A stretch of 64,000 nt of DNA from Diploscapter coronatus (lineage: Eukaryota; Nematoda; Chromadorea; Rhabditida; Rhabditidae), in the NCBI GenBank assembly GCA_964036155.1, contig OZ038422.1, positions 30,775,201 to 30,839,200 on the forward strand. The letters run 5' to 3'. Shown piece by piece: positions 13,053 through 24,649 of this stretch. A model generated the notes under the pieces. The model saw nothing but the letters and a program-made list of their open reading frames with translations. It was not told where the DNA came from and searched no databases. The position numbers were made by a program, and so were the translations under genes. How positions within the stretch are numbered: position 1 is the first letter of the stretch; the number at the start of each line of letters is the position of its first letter.

Positions 13053-14255
13053 TCAGATAAGATCTTTAAATAGAGCCATTTCCTTCAGTCGATTTTCCTC
13101 TATTTTCTTATATCTTTCATATAAGCTTGATTCTATTCTTTCCATACTTGTGATTAGATTTTTATCATAGCTCCAGGTTGAGTTACTAAAACTTAGATTC
13201 GACTTTGAAATTAAATATGAAAATACCTTGGACTGCATTTATTCATATCAAACTCTTCATAGAATGGGTTAAAGTATGTTCCCCGGGAGGTTTCTTTTAT
13301 TCTGAAATTTAAGTTTTTTTCTTTATTTTTAAAATTTTAGACTTACGGAACTTCACTATTAACCGGCAAATCATATTTTGTCAATTGGCTTATCTGAATT
13401 TAAATTCATATATAAGAAGTTAATTTGAAAAAAAAACAAAATTCTAGCCAAAATAATTCTACTTTAAACCCATAAATCATAAAATCCTTTAGGGGACTCC
13501 ATTTACTATTTGAAAGCCAATTATCTCGAACCCAAGCGGTTCCCTAAAACTAAAAACTACTTTTTAAATTAAATTTTATTTACCTTTCTAAAAACGTATA
13601 TCTTTTCAAAATCCTGCCTCGCGCCCATCAAATTTCTAATGCAATTTTCGAAGGCGAATAGATTGTGATAATTATTAGGCTCAATTTTATCGAGCATTTT
13701 CCGACAGAATTTAAGTTCAATTGTATGATTCGGGAAAGCATGTTCTGCGAAGTACATCTAAAAATAATTTTTGAAAGCAGTTTATAGTTTGCTAATTCAT
13801 AAAAGTAGTACTTTAAATTACTAAAACATCATGATCTTCCAAATATACACATTTCAGAGCTTGGGTGTAATACTTTTATTATTATTTTTAATAGGTCCAA
13901 ATTAAAAATTTTTACATGAAAAGCTCCATTGTCATCGTTAACGATGCCGGTTTTCGAAATTTGTTCTTCAAAATTCGCGAACCCTGGAATTTCACGTTCA
14001 TTCGTTATTTTTTCATTATATGATGCAAGCATTCTGTCATCCTTATTCAACGTTTCAGATGTGTCCAATGAAACAGAAAATTTTAATTTTCAGAATACTC
14101 TCAGAAAAATAAATTTCGATGACCTCCCAAAAAATTCCGAGAAAAACTCGCATTTCCTGCCAGATAACCGCCCATCGCTATTTCCCAGTTGTAGAATCGA
14201 TCATAGAAAATAAGATCGTAGTTAGCAAATTCGCCAAGGGTAGTCTTCAATCCTT
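13053..14255 (-). pseudogene. DUF273 family protein, 5'-truncated copy
   Basis: Exons 14124-14255, 13983-13916, 13822-13872, 13584-13757, 13463-13543, 13347-13393, 13227-13301, 13053-13185. All joins are GT-AG and in phase, about 250 residues. It matches the intact DUF273 gene at 25221-28572: DLIFYDRFYNWEIAMGGYL, GFANFEEQISKTGIVNDDNG, FENCIRNLMG, AWVRDNWLSNS, DFMIYGFKISQLTKYDLP and SNSTWSYDKNLI. The N-terminal half is missing, including the membrane anchor and the DxD-bearing RRHC...DADIG exon; a 1.2 kb foldback element (14852-16091) and another repeat sit where it should be. What remains is free of stops, so truncation may be recent, or a 5' exon may lie further away. Type II Golgi glycosyltransferase-like by family inference. 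Confidence 0.7.
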
Positions 14256-14339
14256 CTGAAAAATCGGACAGATTTCAGAAAAAAAAATAATCACAATATG
14301 CTAGTTTAAGAGTAGATGTCAGGAAAAATCAAAGTCATA

Positions 14340-14850
14340 AGGAAGGGGTGCGGAACAGGGGTCCGTCGATTTGGCCGATTTGCACATATATAGTACAGTT
14401 TTTCACGCTGATCATCATTGTGTGGTTTGTTTTTCATAAAAATGATCGTATGCAGGATTACGATAGCTTAAAGTTTTGACAAATCCGATCTCGAGAAACA
14501 ATTCATAACTTCCTTGTGATGATTTAGACGTTGAAATTTATCCAATTTAGGCGGACATTATTTGCGCTGAGATACAGTATCTGAAATTCACATTTTTAAG
14601 TTGAAAAATCTATCTTAGGATAGGAAATAGAAGAAATTATTGCCGTTTGAGGGATTTGTTTCGAAGAAATGATTGTAGAAAGGTAAACATGAAAGATAAT
14701 TATGAAATGGCCGTTGATAAGAAAAGAAAAAATAAACACTCAAATGGTTCGAATTGCAAAAAGTAACGCGGATGAGCGATGTTTGAAAAGAGAAGATTTA
14801 AAATAGAGTAATGAATCATCATTTTCTCCCAAATCAGAATATGATAATTT
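14340..14850. repeat. dispersed repeat fragment
   Basis: The stretch around 14345-14420 (GTCCGTCGATTTGGC... then TTTTTCACGCTGA) recurs near 49180-49400 and 51490-51790, where it forms an inverted repeat. It carries no gene. Confidence 0.6.
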
Positions 14851-14851
14851 A

Positions 14852-16091
14852 AGACGTACTATCTATAAGACCCGAACAAGGCTTGGCATTTGTGCAAAAG
14901 TCCTTCTATCGTGATATGGCCCATATGGGCTGATAGGGCCCTGACTTCTATTCATAAAAATGGAATCATTTTGCCTCGTCCTCTAAAGTGGGCGGGGCTA
15001 GATGGGGGTCAAAGTTGGGAGTTTTGACAATTTGATATCCGTCCGAAGGTACAAATAAAACTTTTTTGCTATAATAGATTTTCGAAAAATTTAGGAAGGA
15101 TAAGCATGATCATGCAATGTACTTTCTAGAAATATAATGGTTTAGGGAGGTCAGCCACATGTTTGGGGTTATAGGAAGTCCGGAAACCAAAAGTATCACA
15201 AATGGTAGTTTCAACACACATGCATTTTTGCATTAAATCGACCATAACTCGAAAATTTGTTATTCGCCGATAAAATTTTATTGTATGTTTGAATTCTCCA
15301 GGTAAAATTACGCTAATATCAGCCATAAAATCGATAGGTTAGGTATGGTCACACTCACTTTTCTATTGCACCAAAGTTGTGACCTAAAAATCGAAATTTT
15401 AATTTTGAGGGTTAGACCCCACAATATGTATACCATTTGATAAAGTTGATAGAATTGGGCAATTTTTGTGAAGACACTTTGAGTCTAGCTATAATAGTAT
15501 ACGTGATATGGAGGTTTGAATGGGCCAGATCCACAAAAATGACAAAAATTTTCAAAAATTCATAACCTTTGTAAAATCAAACGAATTCGAAAAATCTTTT
15601 CGGAGTATAGCAGCTGAAAGACAATACTTCATTTTCGCTTCCTAGAGTACCGTACTATCACTTTACCATAGTACCATATGGGTCCATCGTATACCACCCA
15701 TATGGTACTAGAGTGATACTATACTAAAATGGGTATCAATCGACTGGAGAGTAATGTTCGAGGCAGTTTCTATAAAATACAGCAAATGGTTGATTCCCCT
15801 AAACCAATATATTTTTAGAAAGTACATTCCATGGTCATATTTATCTTCCTAAATTTTTCGAAAATCTTTTATAGTAAAAAAGTTTTCTTTGTACCTTCGG
15901 ACGGATGTCAAACTGTCAAAACTCCCAACTTTAACCCCTACCTAGCCCCGCCCACTTTTGGGGGCAGGGCCTGGTCTCGCCATTTTTGTGATTAGGGTCC
16001 ATGGGTGTATCCACCATATAAGTTTGGTTCGGATCCGAGATACTTTTGCAGTTGTCCGGCCTTTGTTCGGGCTACTCAAAGAATGCGTCTT
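14852..16091. mobile_element. foldback-type element with long inverted arms
   Basis: The left arm, about 14852-15140, and right arm, about 15790-16091, are inverted copies: CCCGAACAAGGC at 14871 matches GCC(T)TTGTTCGGG at 16060, and TCCGAAGGTACAAA matches TTTGTACCTTCGGA. The unique centre is about 650 bases and encodes nothing recognisable. It is a non-autonomous DNA element inserted beside the truncated DUF273 gene. Confidence 0.8.
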
Positions 16092-16454
16092 AACTTCACA
16101 TGAAGATTGCAGCACGAATTTTCACAATGAATAATTTGATCTATTCTGTTTAGTGGCCGGAAAAAATCTAGATCTTCCCGTTTCGATATTGGAGTGGAGT
16201 CCATTCCATTCTGCAACAAACTAGTCATGAAAATATGTTGTGGAATAATTTAGGATGCGCTATTTTCTCCCCCACTGTCTCTACACTCGTTGAACGATAA
16301 AACATAGTGGCAGAAAAGTGACTGCTTTAAGAGATGGGGAAGGGAAAGTGATCCACCCAATAACTTACGCATGATCAAATATATATTTCAGATGGATGAT
16401 GGAAAATTTTGATTATTAACCATCAATTTGTAATGCAATTAAGAAAATTCTCAC

Positions 16455-17048
16455 AAGAACGAACAAATCCATGGTTGGACGATTTTCTTTCCTGACATCG
16501 TTGTCGTAGTACACATCCGAGTTATTCCTCGAAAAATATCCAACGAACCATCCATAGGTCGATTTAGAGACAGTAATTAGGGTAGTCGTGCAAAGTCTCG
16601 ATGACAAACACCATTCGACTCCTTCAGAATATTTGACTGTAAAGTATGCCTAAAATTCCGAGGCTAACGATTATCATGAACATTTTGCAATTTAAACCAT
16701 AAAATTTCGGAATAAGAATCCGGGGGATTCAAGGCTTTGATTTTAAAAATTTATAATGATAAAAATGAAACCGATGCTTGCCATATCATATTTATACAGA
16801 CTCCACAATTCGTTCAATAGTTCTCGATTGAAGTCTCCATCATCTCCAAACAACACAAATCCTCCCTTCTTCTATTTTAATTTTATAAAATCAAAATCCG
16901 AAAGCCCTTAACCTACAGATTTTTCCCGTTCCATAATAAATTGGATTGCTTCTAGTGCAAATCCTATGCTAGTCTGATCATTATAGCTCAGAAAATCGGT
17001 CCTTCGCGAATGTACGCAAAAGTAACTCTCCTCTGGATTTCTAAAATT
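16455..17048 (-). pseudogene. GT11 alpha-1,2-fucosyltransferase, C-terminal three exons
   Basis: Exons 16917-17048, 16772-16871 and 16455-16636, GT-AG and in phase. GT11 enzymes move fucose from GDP-fucose onto galactose O-2 in the Golgi. The first exon has YFCVHSRRTDF, matching the family HxRRxD donor-site motif. The second has GGFVLFGDDGDFNREL. The third has SSRLCTTTLITVSKSTYGWF and NNSDVYYDNDV, matching the family C-terminal block. No N-terminal anchor or upstream exon is visible in 17050-17600, and the last exon after 16455 is unclear; a downstream piece near 16.2 kb could read MEWTPLQYRNGKI. It is therefore a remnant or a badly diverged gene. Its third exon is the one duplicated at four other places in this window. 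Confidence 0.65.
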
Positions 17049-17693
17049 CTGATAATCAAATGATCAACTTGGAAATCGTAGTAGCTCAACACAATTTCGG
17101 TTCGACGATGAGTTCAAGTTAGAAGTAAAAAATGCCTTCCAAAAAATAAAATTCAATCAATCAAAACGAGAATAGATGTTGTCGTTTAACGATCACTTGA
17201 AATAAAGTAAAAAGGGCGAGTTTCTTTAACTCTTTCCTTGAGCACTGGAAGCGCGCGCGTGCAGACGACATTGTTTTTCGGCGGTTTTCTTATTTTCTTT
17301 GTTCTTTCATTGAAATTAACTGTATTTTGCTATGAACGCTTGTCAATCGTGATCCTCGTTCTATATTGACAAAAATGAATCAACCCATTGTCGATAATTA
17401 GCCTTAACATATGCGAAAAACGAAAAGAAAATGGATGAACCCGTAATGAGCAAATGTTCGTCTCTCGTGCATCCGAGGCTCACAGGGGAAGGAAGAAAGA
17501 AATACGCTCCTTTTATCTCGTCTCAAGTAGTCAGTCATTTACAATATACCCAATTCATGCATTCTAACAAAAACAAGGATGTAAATGAAAAGTACATATC
17601 TTAACATGAAATCTGAAAAAAACTATTCTATTTATTTTCAATATAAAATGGCTTGTTACAAAAATAAGCACCTAAAAATAAATCAGGGAGAGT
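17049..17693. other. intergenic, no gene seen
   Basis: A CG-rich spot (GCGCGCGCGTGCAGACG) near 17.25 kb may be promoter-like, but nothing here is assignable. Confidence 0.4.
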
Positions 17694-17694
17694 A

Positions 17695-17931
17695 TACAGT
17701 GGCGAACAAAAGTATTGGGTCACCTTTATATTCAATTTAATTTCAACTTTGACTTTTGCACTTATCATATTGACCTAAAATCATGAATACTTGCATTTCA
17801 TACATATGCCCTTATGTGTGCAAAATTTCAGCCCAATCCGATAATCGTAGATGGTTGGGTTGATGGTTGAAGATTAGCACAAATATTAAGGGGTGACTCA
17901 ATACTTTTATCCACTACTGTATTTTACTCCA
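17695..17931. mobile_element. mariner-like MITE
   Basis: The ends TACAGTGGCGAACAAAAGTA and its near inverted copy (TACTTTTATCCACTACTGTA) flank 237 bases at TA boundaries. It is too short to encode transposase. Confidence 0.8.
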
Positions 17932-17960
17932 AAAGTATGAAAGCCTGTGTAGGTATAGCA

Positions 17961-18075
17961 AATGGCTCATAGAAAAAGACACCGGAACATCGATTTTTCT
18001 AAGAAATAGTATGAAGAAGCAGGAGAGGAAAATAATAAAAAAAAACTCGGTATCTTTTCTATGAGCCGTGGCAAA
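17961..18075. repeat. short palindromic element
   Basis: Inverted ends: GGCTCATAGAAAAAGACACC near 17970 and GGTATCTTTTCTATGAGCC near 18048. Confidence 0.6.
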
Positions 18076-18749
18076 TATAAAATATTATGCTAAAGTTTAG
18101 AACATCTTACTATTGTGAGCTGTCTTTGTCTTATATATTTTTCCTATCATGATAAATTTGAAATATAAATGAATTAACATGAATTTTTCGAGGCGACGAC
18201 GTTTCCAAACCCTGTCATTTCAGAACTGGACGTTTCAGAACTGGGTTTAAATATGACTAACAAGATTACCTTTCCGAGTTTTGAATTACTTTTTTTTTTG
18301 TAAATGTACCTTTGTAATAAGTTATATTGAAATTTTAACCTCGATTTCTATTTCTTCTAAACAAAAAAAAGTGACGCCGAAAGATCGATTCAAATAAGAA
18401 TGAAAATTCATAATCGAAGCTAAATAAGTTCTCTCAAGATTATCATTTATTTCTTTGAAAGATATGACGAATGTCGCGAAATTCAACTAATCAAAATATG
18501 ATAAATCATTCTTGTTGTCTTTTTTGAATTATTTCTCTACTAATATAGAACTTTTAGCGCAAAAATATTATATTTTCTGTGAAATTCAGACAAGATCTCG
18601 ATATAATTAGCCAAAGTGAACCGACGTTTTCAATTACACATGAAAAAGTCAAAAAAGGCGTGGCTTGCGTTCATTAATGAACAGGATTGTGAATAGGTTC
18701 CTTTAAAAAGAAGATAATTTTGTCTACGAAATTCTTCTATGGTGCTAGA

Positions 18750-18934
18750 CCTAGGGAGCACTTTCGTCAGACGAACAAAATATGGGGGGAGTAGGTTGCA
18801 AGAATCAAATTGCAATAGTGACGTCACCATGCACAGCGAAAATGTTTGAGATTTTCGAGTTAGAGATACAAAAATCTTAAGAAAATATTATAGGGGTAGG
18901 TTGCAAGGGTTTTCTGACGATCGTCCTCCCTAGG
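18750..18934. mobile_element. MITE abutting the sulfotransferase start
   Basis: Ends CCTAGGGAG...CTCCCTAGG with inner inverted blocks (GCACTTTCGTCAG / CTGACGATCGTC). The same core occurs inside the element at 57088-57221. It ends 23 bases before the ATG of the sulfotransferase gene. Confidence 0.75.
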
Positions 18935-18957
18935 GCTGTATGGTGTAGATCTTTATT

Positions 18958-21407
18958 ATGCTGAAGGGACGGTACACCTATCTGTTAAGATCCTTATTGA
19001 TTGCTATTATTTTTTCGTTTATCGTCATTTATTTGGTGATATCAACTCAAACGAATCATTTGTCTGAACCATATCTTCTAAATGGTAAGCCCGATTAACT
19101 TTTTTAGACTCTATTTTAAAGAGCGTATTCAGATTCTATTAACCAGGAGAATAATATTGAGCAAATGGAATCTAATGTCGGATTGATAGTATATAAAATG
19201 TACAAATTCAACATTCATATAAATATTAGATATCACCGAAATACAAGATCGCTTTCTGCCCTCTACCTAAAAGTTTGTCATCGATAGTGACTGGGATGAT
19301 GTGCTACCTCGAGCATGAAAACGAACTCAAACGCGCAAACGATATCGTTTTTGGATGGCGTTATGAAAAGTATAAATTTTTCATCCATTCATTTTTACGC
19401 TAAACATTCAGAATGTGTGCGAGGGAGGGTGTTTCGACGTATCTGACTGGAAAAGCAGCAAGGGAATTCATGAATGGGGAACGAGGTGGGAAAGATTATC
19501 TGAAAATCGCTATCGTCCGGAATCCAGTTGATAAATTCCTCAGTGGGTACATTGATAAGTGCTCAGGGTAATTTTTAAGTTAATATCCTATTCAAATTCC
19601 TTTACTATGAAACCTGAAATAGAATCCATACACACACACACACCAAATCGTCAAAATACTATCATTCATTAACAATCGGAAATAGCGTATTTAACCTGTG
19701 CATACCATTTGCATAAAATTCAATTGGAATCGATATACCGTAATTTAATGCCGATGGAAGCGATAACTAAATTTTTAATCATTCAAATTTATCAAAAATC
19801 TACTCAGAATTATTGTTATCGATTTTTCCCCCTTCTTCCCCTTCCATGCATTCTGATTTTATTCATATTGATTATTATAAACATGAGACTGTATCAAAAC
19901 TAATCATCCTCAACTTATATAATCTCAAAAATAGTCTTATATAATGTTTTTAAAAAATGTTAATGTAGATAAGTTTTAATTTAATATGGTTACAGTCAAG
20001 GTCGTCACAAAATGAAATTTTTTTTTGAAACGGAACGAAAACGAGATGGAATTCCGTTTAGAACTTTAAATTTTTGAAATGAAACGGAATGTTTTTTTTT
20101 CGAATTCGGAACGGAATTCTGTGACGGCTCTGTGATTGAAATCACTGTATGAGGAGTTATGTCGGTTTGAAATTTAGATTTTTTCGAAAATGTTGGCGAA
20201 AAATTACTCTATGATTTTGTTTTAACGAGCGGGCGGGACTTGCGCTCTCTAATTATAATACTCAAGCATATCATTATCGGTTTATCTATAAATCGGATAC
20301 ACTCTCCTTGATCTGATTCAGTTTTAAATCAATATTATTTAGAGTAACGATAGGAAATTACCAAAGATCATACGATTGTTATAGATGCAATTATAGCATG
20401 GAGTGCGTTCTGAACACATTATATATCAGATTGAAAATGCATCTCGGAGTAACCTTAAAAAATTTGGCAGTCCTCGTTAATTTAATTTTAGGGTCACGCT
20501 GAATATTCATCTATACTCCCCTTTATTGACCATCATTTGAGTCCTCAGTCATGGTACGAAGTTTTCCAAATGAAATGCTTGTAGAGGGGGCGAAGTCGGG
20601 AATGAGTGTACGGGGCCTTGACATTTCTTTTTTCTCTACATTATCTTCTCTCCCCCAATTCAACTGCATATCGACTTTTGGCAGCGCTCCCCTGTCCGTG
20701 CGTTCCTGATTTCCCTCCTCTCTGCTCGTCGAACGCCGTTTCTCCCATCAGGGCTAGAACTACTTTCGCCGACACGCCTCCTCCACGAACGTTTCAAAAT
20801 AAAAAAAACATAGTATATAAATTGGTAACTTGGAAATAATGGATTGATGAATGGCAAAAATGACAACGCGATAGTAAAAAAGGAGAAACTCTATGTGATA
20901 AGGAACGAATCTTATTTTCTCGATTCGTTAAATCCAAGAAATTAATGTATCAATTCGTCATTTGTCCATTCTCCAGTCCGTCATTTCCAAATTACCATGC
21001 AAACTATGTAAATAAAACTTCTTAAAATATTTTTAGGCATTGTGACTTTGCTCATCATCTAAACGACTATAAGATATTAAAATATAAAACTGAAGATTCA
21101 GTTGAGGTTGTGAACGAAATCTTTAATATATTTAGCAGCAGGAATGTCAGCAAGAAAACGTTAGAAAATTTGAAAGAGAAATTTTATGGTAATCGAAGAA
21201 CTTTATTCGAATTCTTGACACGTTTATCTATGTCTAGGAAAGTATACAGTACATTCAACTTTTCTGTCCCCAGAACGAAGCCAAGCCCGAGCTCAATTAT
21301 TTGAGAATATGAACTTGTTATCGCTTATCAAGAAGATTTATCATAGCGATTTTAAGATATTTAACTTCGATGATCCGATGCTTAGTAACAAGAAAGATTT
21401 AAACTAA
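18958..21407 (+). CDS. carbohydrate sulfotransferase (Sulfotransfer_2 type), possibly damaged
   Basis: Golgi type II enzyme family that moves sulfate from PAPS to glycans. Exons: 18958-19084, 19133-19188, 19230-19369, 19412-19567, 21037-21241, 21274-21407. Residues 8-30 form a membrane anchor. PKYKIAFCPLPKSLSSIV is the 5'-phosphosulfate-binding region, YLKIAIVRNPVDKFLSGY the 3'-phosphate-binding RNPxDRxxS block, and HHLNDYKILKY a conserved C-terminal block; the end KIYHSDFKIFNFD is typical of the nematode family. Two oddities: the cysteine-rich stretch normally between KCSG and HCDF is missing across a 1.47 kb intron, and the last junction does not join in frame by an ordinary intron. An AATAAA overlaps the stop codon. 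It may be a recent pseudogene. Confidence 0.75.
19672..19910 (-). repeat. diverged copy of a DUF273-b intron segment
   Basis: It lies inside the sulfotransferase intron and shares blocks such as ATATACCGTAATTT and GATTTTTCC in the same order with 26150-26390 of the DUF273-b gene. Confidence 0.5.
20000..20130. repeat. short inverted-repeat element
   Basis: GTCGTCACA near 20012 and TGTGACGGC near 20120 bracket a purine-rich stretch with repeated GGAACGGAA-like motifs. Weak but MITE-like. Confidence 0.45.
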
Positions 21408-21409
21408 AT

Positions 21410-22089
21410 AAAGTTGTTCTTTACTTTATTTTTTAAGAATGATTGTCAGTAAAAAAAACCAAAGTCTCAACAAAGTAGGTATTTCCGAGGGTTCGCAAAT
21501 CGGGGCTTAGTTCATAGTTCGCGGGCTTTTTATGTCTGGGTCATATTGTTTTAAAAAAAAAAAAGCCTGCAAACTATAAACTAAATCATAAATCGGTCTG
21601 ATTTTCACATATTACACGTTATTCGTAAAAAAAAATCGAGTATAGGGTTTTAACCGTCATATTCGTCATCAGCGTAGTCGAAAACCGTTTTTTTTTTTTT
21701 CGATATTATCTCACTCTTCTACTGTCATTTTCTTCAAGGCGAATTTAGGCTAAATATATTCACTTATTCTTTTTTGAAGAATATTGAAAACTAGAAAAAG
21801 AAAATTGCTACTTTCGCTTCGATTCAGCAGGAACAAATTCGTATCTTTAAATTAGCCTAGTTTGAGGATGATAGAATGAAACAAATAGTGATATAAAACT
21901 GATGTAAATTCAAAGATGTTGCCTGTGCGTGCACGATAAATTTGAATTCATCTAGTGCAAAGGAAAACTTTGGCATAAGTAGAGTGTGCATTCCTTCTGC
22001 ATATCTAACGAACTTAGTCATAATAAAGATTAGAATAATTTAGTAGGAAATGTACTTTATTATTTAGATCAAATTAATTTGACTAGAAA
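21410..22089. other. intergenic with a repeat scrap
   Basis: 21640-21700 matches the arm of the foldback element seen whole at 57885-59924 (AACCGTCATATTCGTCATCA, then GCGTAGTCGAAAACC). No gene is seen. Confidence 0.5.
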
Positions 22090-23300
22090 TCAGTGATAGT
22101 GAAGTTTAAGTTCTAGATACCGGCAGATCATGTGTTCTTCGTAAATCCGTTTGAACCTGAAACATTTTCATTTTGAGTTGATTGTGATTCGTAAAACTAA
22201 ATTCTCACCATTCAACATCCGATGAATTGGATATTATTCTGAGCAGCGGAAGTGTTCTTTCCCAATTGTCTATATCTTCTAATGGATGTAAAATGTGAGC
22301 GTCATGATAATTCTTCAAATCGATTTCTGAAACTTGCCATAAATCGATGTTTTGAGCAGGAAAACTTCTAAAAGCGGGAAATGTCTACTTTCAAAACTGT
22401 AATCTCAATTAGCTCTATCGATTCGTTCTTCTGGCTTTACTAGAGGTAGTGCTCCAAAATACTTTTCGTTACTGAAAACTAGTCAAAAATATCTTTTCAA
22501 GATTTTTCCCTAACTTCCCACTATTTCGCCATCGATATATCTTTTCAGAAATGAGCATTTGATCAGCGAACCAACTGAGCGTCAAATTCGGCTTGCCAAT
22601 TCCGTTCCTTATGAAGCTCTCATCACCAAATTCTTCATGCAATCTTTTCGCTAATACGTTTCCATCAGTTAGCCAATTTTTCGGAACATCTAAACTAATT
22701 TATCAGCCAAAAATTGTAAACTTTCTATATTTAAATTGAATAAAATATCGAGAAAAAAAACGTATCATACAGTACCGATCAACATTACACTTTTGAATAT
22801 TTGATGTCATTCTCGCCCAGCCCATTCTACTGTTCGGATCCGAATGAAACTTGGCACACATGTTTGACCATATAGGGCATGAAAGCATTCCAAGTTTCAG
22901 CTCAATTCGAATAATACAAAGGACTGGCGCGGAAATGACATCAATTATTCAAAAGTATATATAATTTTGGTGAGTACTATAAATCTCCTAAGCTTGAAAT
23001 TTTATTACGATATGACTTTGTGCTCATGCTTGCTTTGATTATTTTAGCACACTTCCTATGCTCGCCACTCTAGTCAATTTTCAGAAACGATTGCAGAATC
23101 TTTAAAATCACGATTCCTACCCATCATCTTTCTCCACCGTTTTACAGTCATGCATACCGTGCTCATCGGTAACATTGGATATCTAAAATGATTCTCCTCA
23201 ATAAATTAACGAAAAATCTTACAATCTTCACAGGTTAGGTTTCTTTGTAAAACCGCAACATTCTGCATTGCAACTAGATCAATTTGTCAGGATTTGGTAA
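22090..23300 (-). pseudogene. remnant of an unrecognised, probably glycosylation-related gene
   Basis: Coding pieces on the minus strand: about 23220-23270 (MQNVAVLQRNLTCED), 23121-23182 (YPMLPMSTVCMTVKRW), 22515-22689 (DGNVLAKRLHEEFGDESF, then PNLTLSWFADQMLISEKIYR), about 22425-22471 (KYFGALPLVKPEERIDRAN), 22209-22367 (SFPAQNIDLWQVSEIDLKNY, then DAHILHPLEDIDNW) and 22090-22156 (FKRIYEEHMICRYLEL). They look like one C-terminal half of a secreted or Golgi protein, but I cannot name the family. Decay signs: RAN is followed directly by TGA where a tryptophan or a donor is expected, the 23.1 and 23.2 kb exons do not join in phase, and a MITE (22771-22977) sits in the middle. The 5' end is lost near a repeat at 23.4 kb. 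Confidence 0.5.
22771..22977. mobile_element. MITE
   Basis: Inverted ends of about 40 bases: AGTACCGATCAACATTACAC at the left and an inverted match ending GGTGAGTACT at the right. The inner parts TTTGATGTCATT and AATGACATCAA also pair. Confidence 0.8.
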
Positions 23301-23424
23301 ATGATTTTCTAAACACGAATTTTCAAAAAGATTAGATCAGGGATATATGGAGTTCGAAAAAAATCGAACTTGAATTTAACTCGAGCTGGCAAAGTTTTTC
23401 ACAATCGAAGTCGCAATCTTTGGC

Positions 23425-24003
23425 GTACGACATTCGCTATAACGTAAACAACGCGCGCGCTCGAGGTCTGGGACCTCAATTTTCGTATTCCCCACCCTCG
23501 ATTTACATTGTTTGGGCCCATTTTCAGGAAAATAAATTTGGAGCTGTGCTAAGCCATTCTACCGATTTCCATAGAATGGCTAATATGTATTTTCAGCGAC
23601 AGCATATTTTCTCTCGATATCATATCCCCCTCAAAATAACGATTCTGAATCGATCAGCAACACTCGCTTCAACTGGAATATCGTCCTAAACACGCTCCTA
23701 CAAAATCTGTCAATCAAATATAATGCCAAAATCACTGGACAATCGACTATATCAATATCATGATAAGTTATAAAAGCGATCATTGGCTAATTTATTCTCA
23801 TGTTATATTACTCATTTATCATTGTAACTTATAATTTTCATTGCGTGTTAATATAGTTTTAATTTTTCTAAGTTTAATTTTCTTTCATATTTTATAGCTA
23901 TAATAATTTACCATAGTCAGCAATGTACTGGCTACTTGTATCTGTGTTACTTTCTGTTAACCATTATATTTTAAACTACAATAAATTTAGCCCTAAAATT
24001 GTA
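23425..24003 (+). repeat. copy of the orphan-exon repeat, frameshifted
   Basis: Matches 41040-41600 (inverted) and 63410-63870 (direct). The exon after TTTTCAG (23597 onward) should read ...VPVKITILKSIGNTR but has lost one A after ATTCTG, shifting the frame. The upstream part, 23425-23590, also recurs at 37690-37860. Confidence 0.65.
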
Positions 24004-24620
24004 TTAACTTCACATGAAAATTACAATACGAATTTCATAAGGAATAATTTGATCTAATCTGCTTTGTGACCGGAAAAAATTGAGATCTTCCCGTTTCGAT
24101 ATTGGAGTGGAGTCCATTCCATTCTGCAACAAATTAGTCATGAAAATATGTTGTGGAATAATTTAGGATGCGCTATTTTCTCCCCCACTGTCTCTACACT
24201 CGTTGAACGATAAAACATAGTGACGGGAAAAATGACTGCTTTAAGAGATGGGGAAGGGAAAGTGATCCGCCCAATAACTTACGCATGATCAAATATATAT
24301 TTCAGATGGATGATGGAAAATTTTGATTATTAACCATCAATTTGTAATGCAATTAAGAAAATTCTCACAAGAACGAACAAATCCATGGTTGGACGATTTT
24401 CTTTCCTGACATCGTTGTCGTAGTACACATTCGAGTTGTTCCTCGAAAAATATCCAACGAACCATCCATAGGTCGATTTAGAGGCAGTAATTAAGGTAGT
24501 CGTGCAAAGTCTCGATGACAAACACCATTCGACTCCTTCAGAATATTTGACTGTAAAATAGACCTATAATTCCAAGACTAACGATTATCATGAACATTTT
24601 GCATTTAATTAGGATTATAA
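24003..24620 (-). repeat. GT11 exon repeat, copy 2
   Basis: Contains the 182-base GT11 exon (24369-24550) with its TTTTACAG acceptor and GTGAG donor, open throughout, plus its 3' flank starting at TTAACTTCACATGAA. There are no upstream GT11 exons, so it is not a functional gene. Confidence 0.8.
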
Positions 24621-24649
24621 AATTTTGGAATAGGAATAAGAATATGAGG

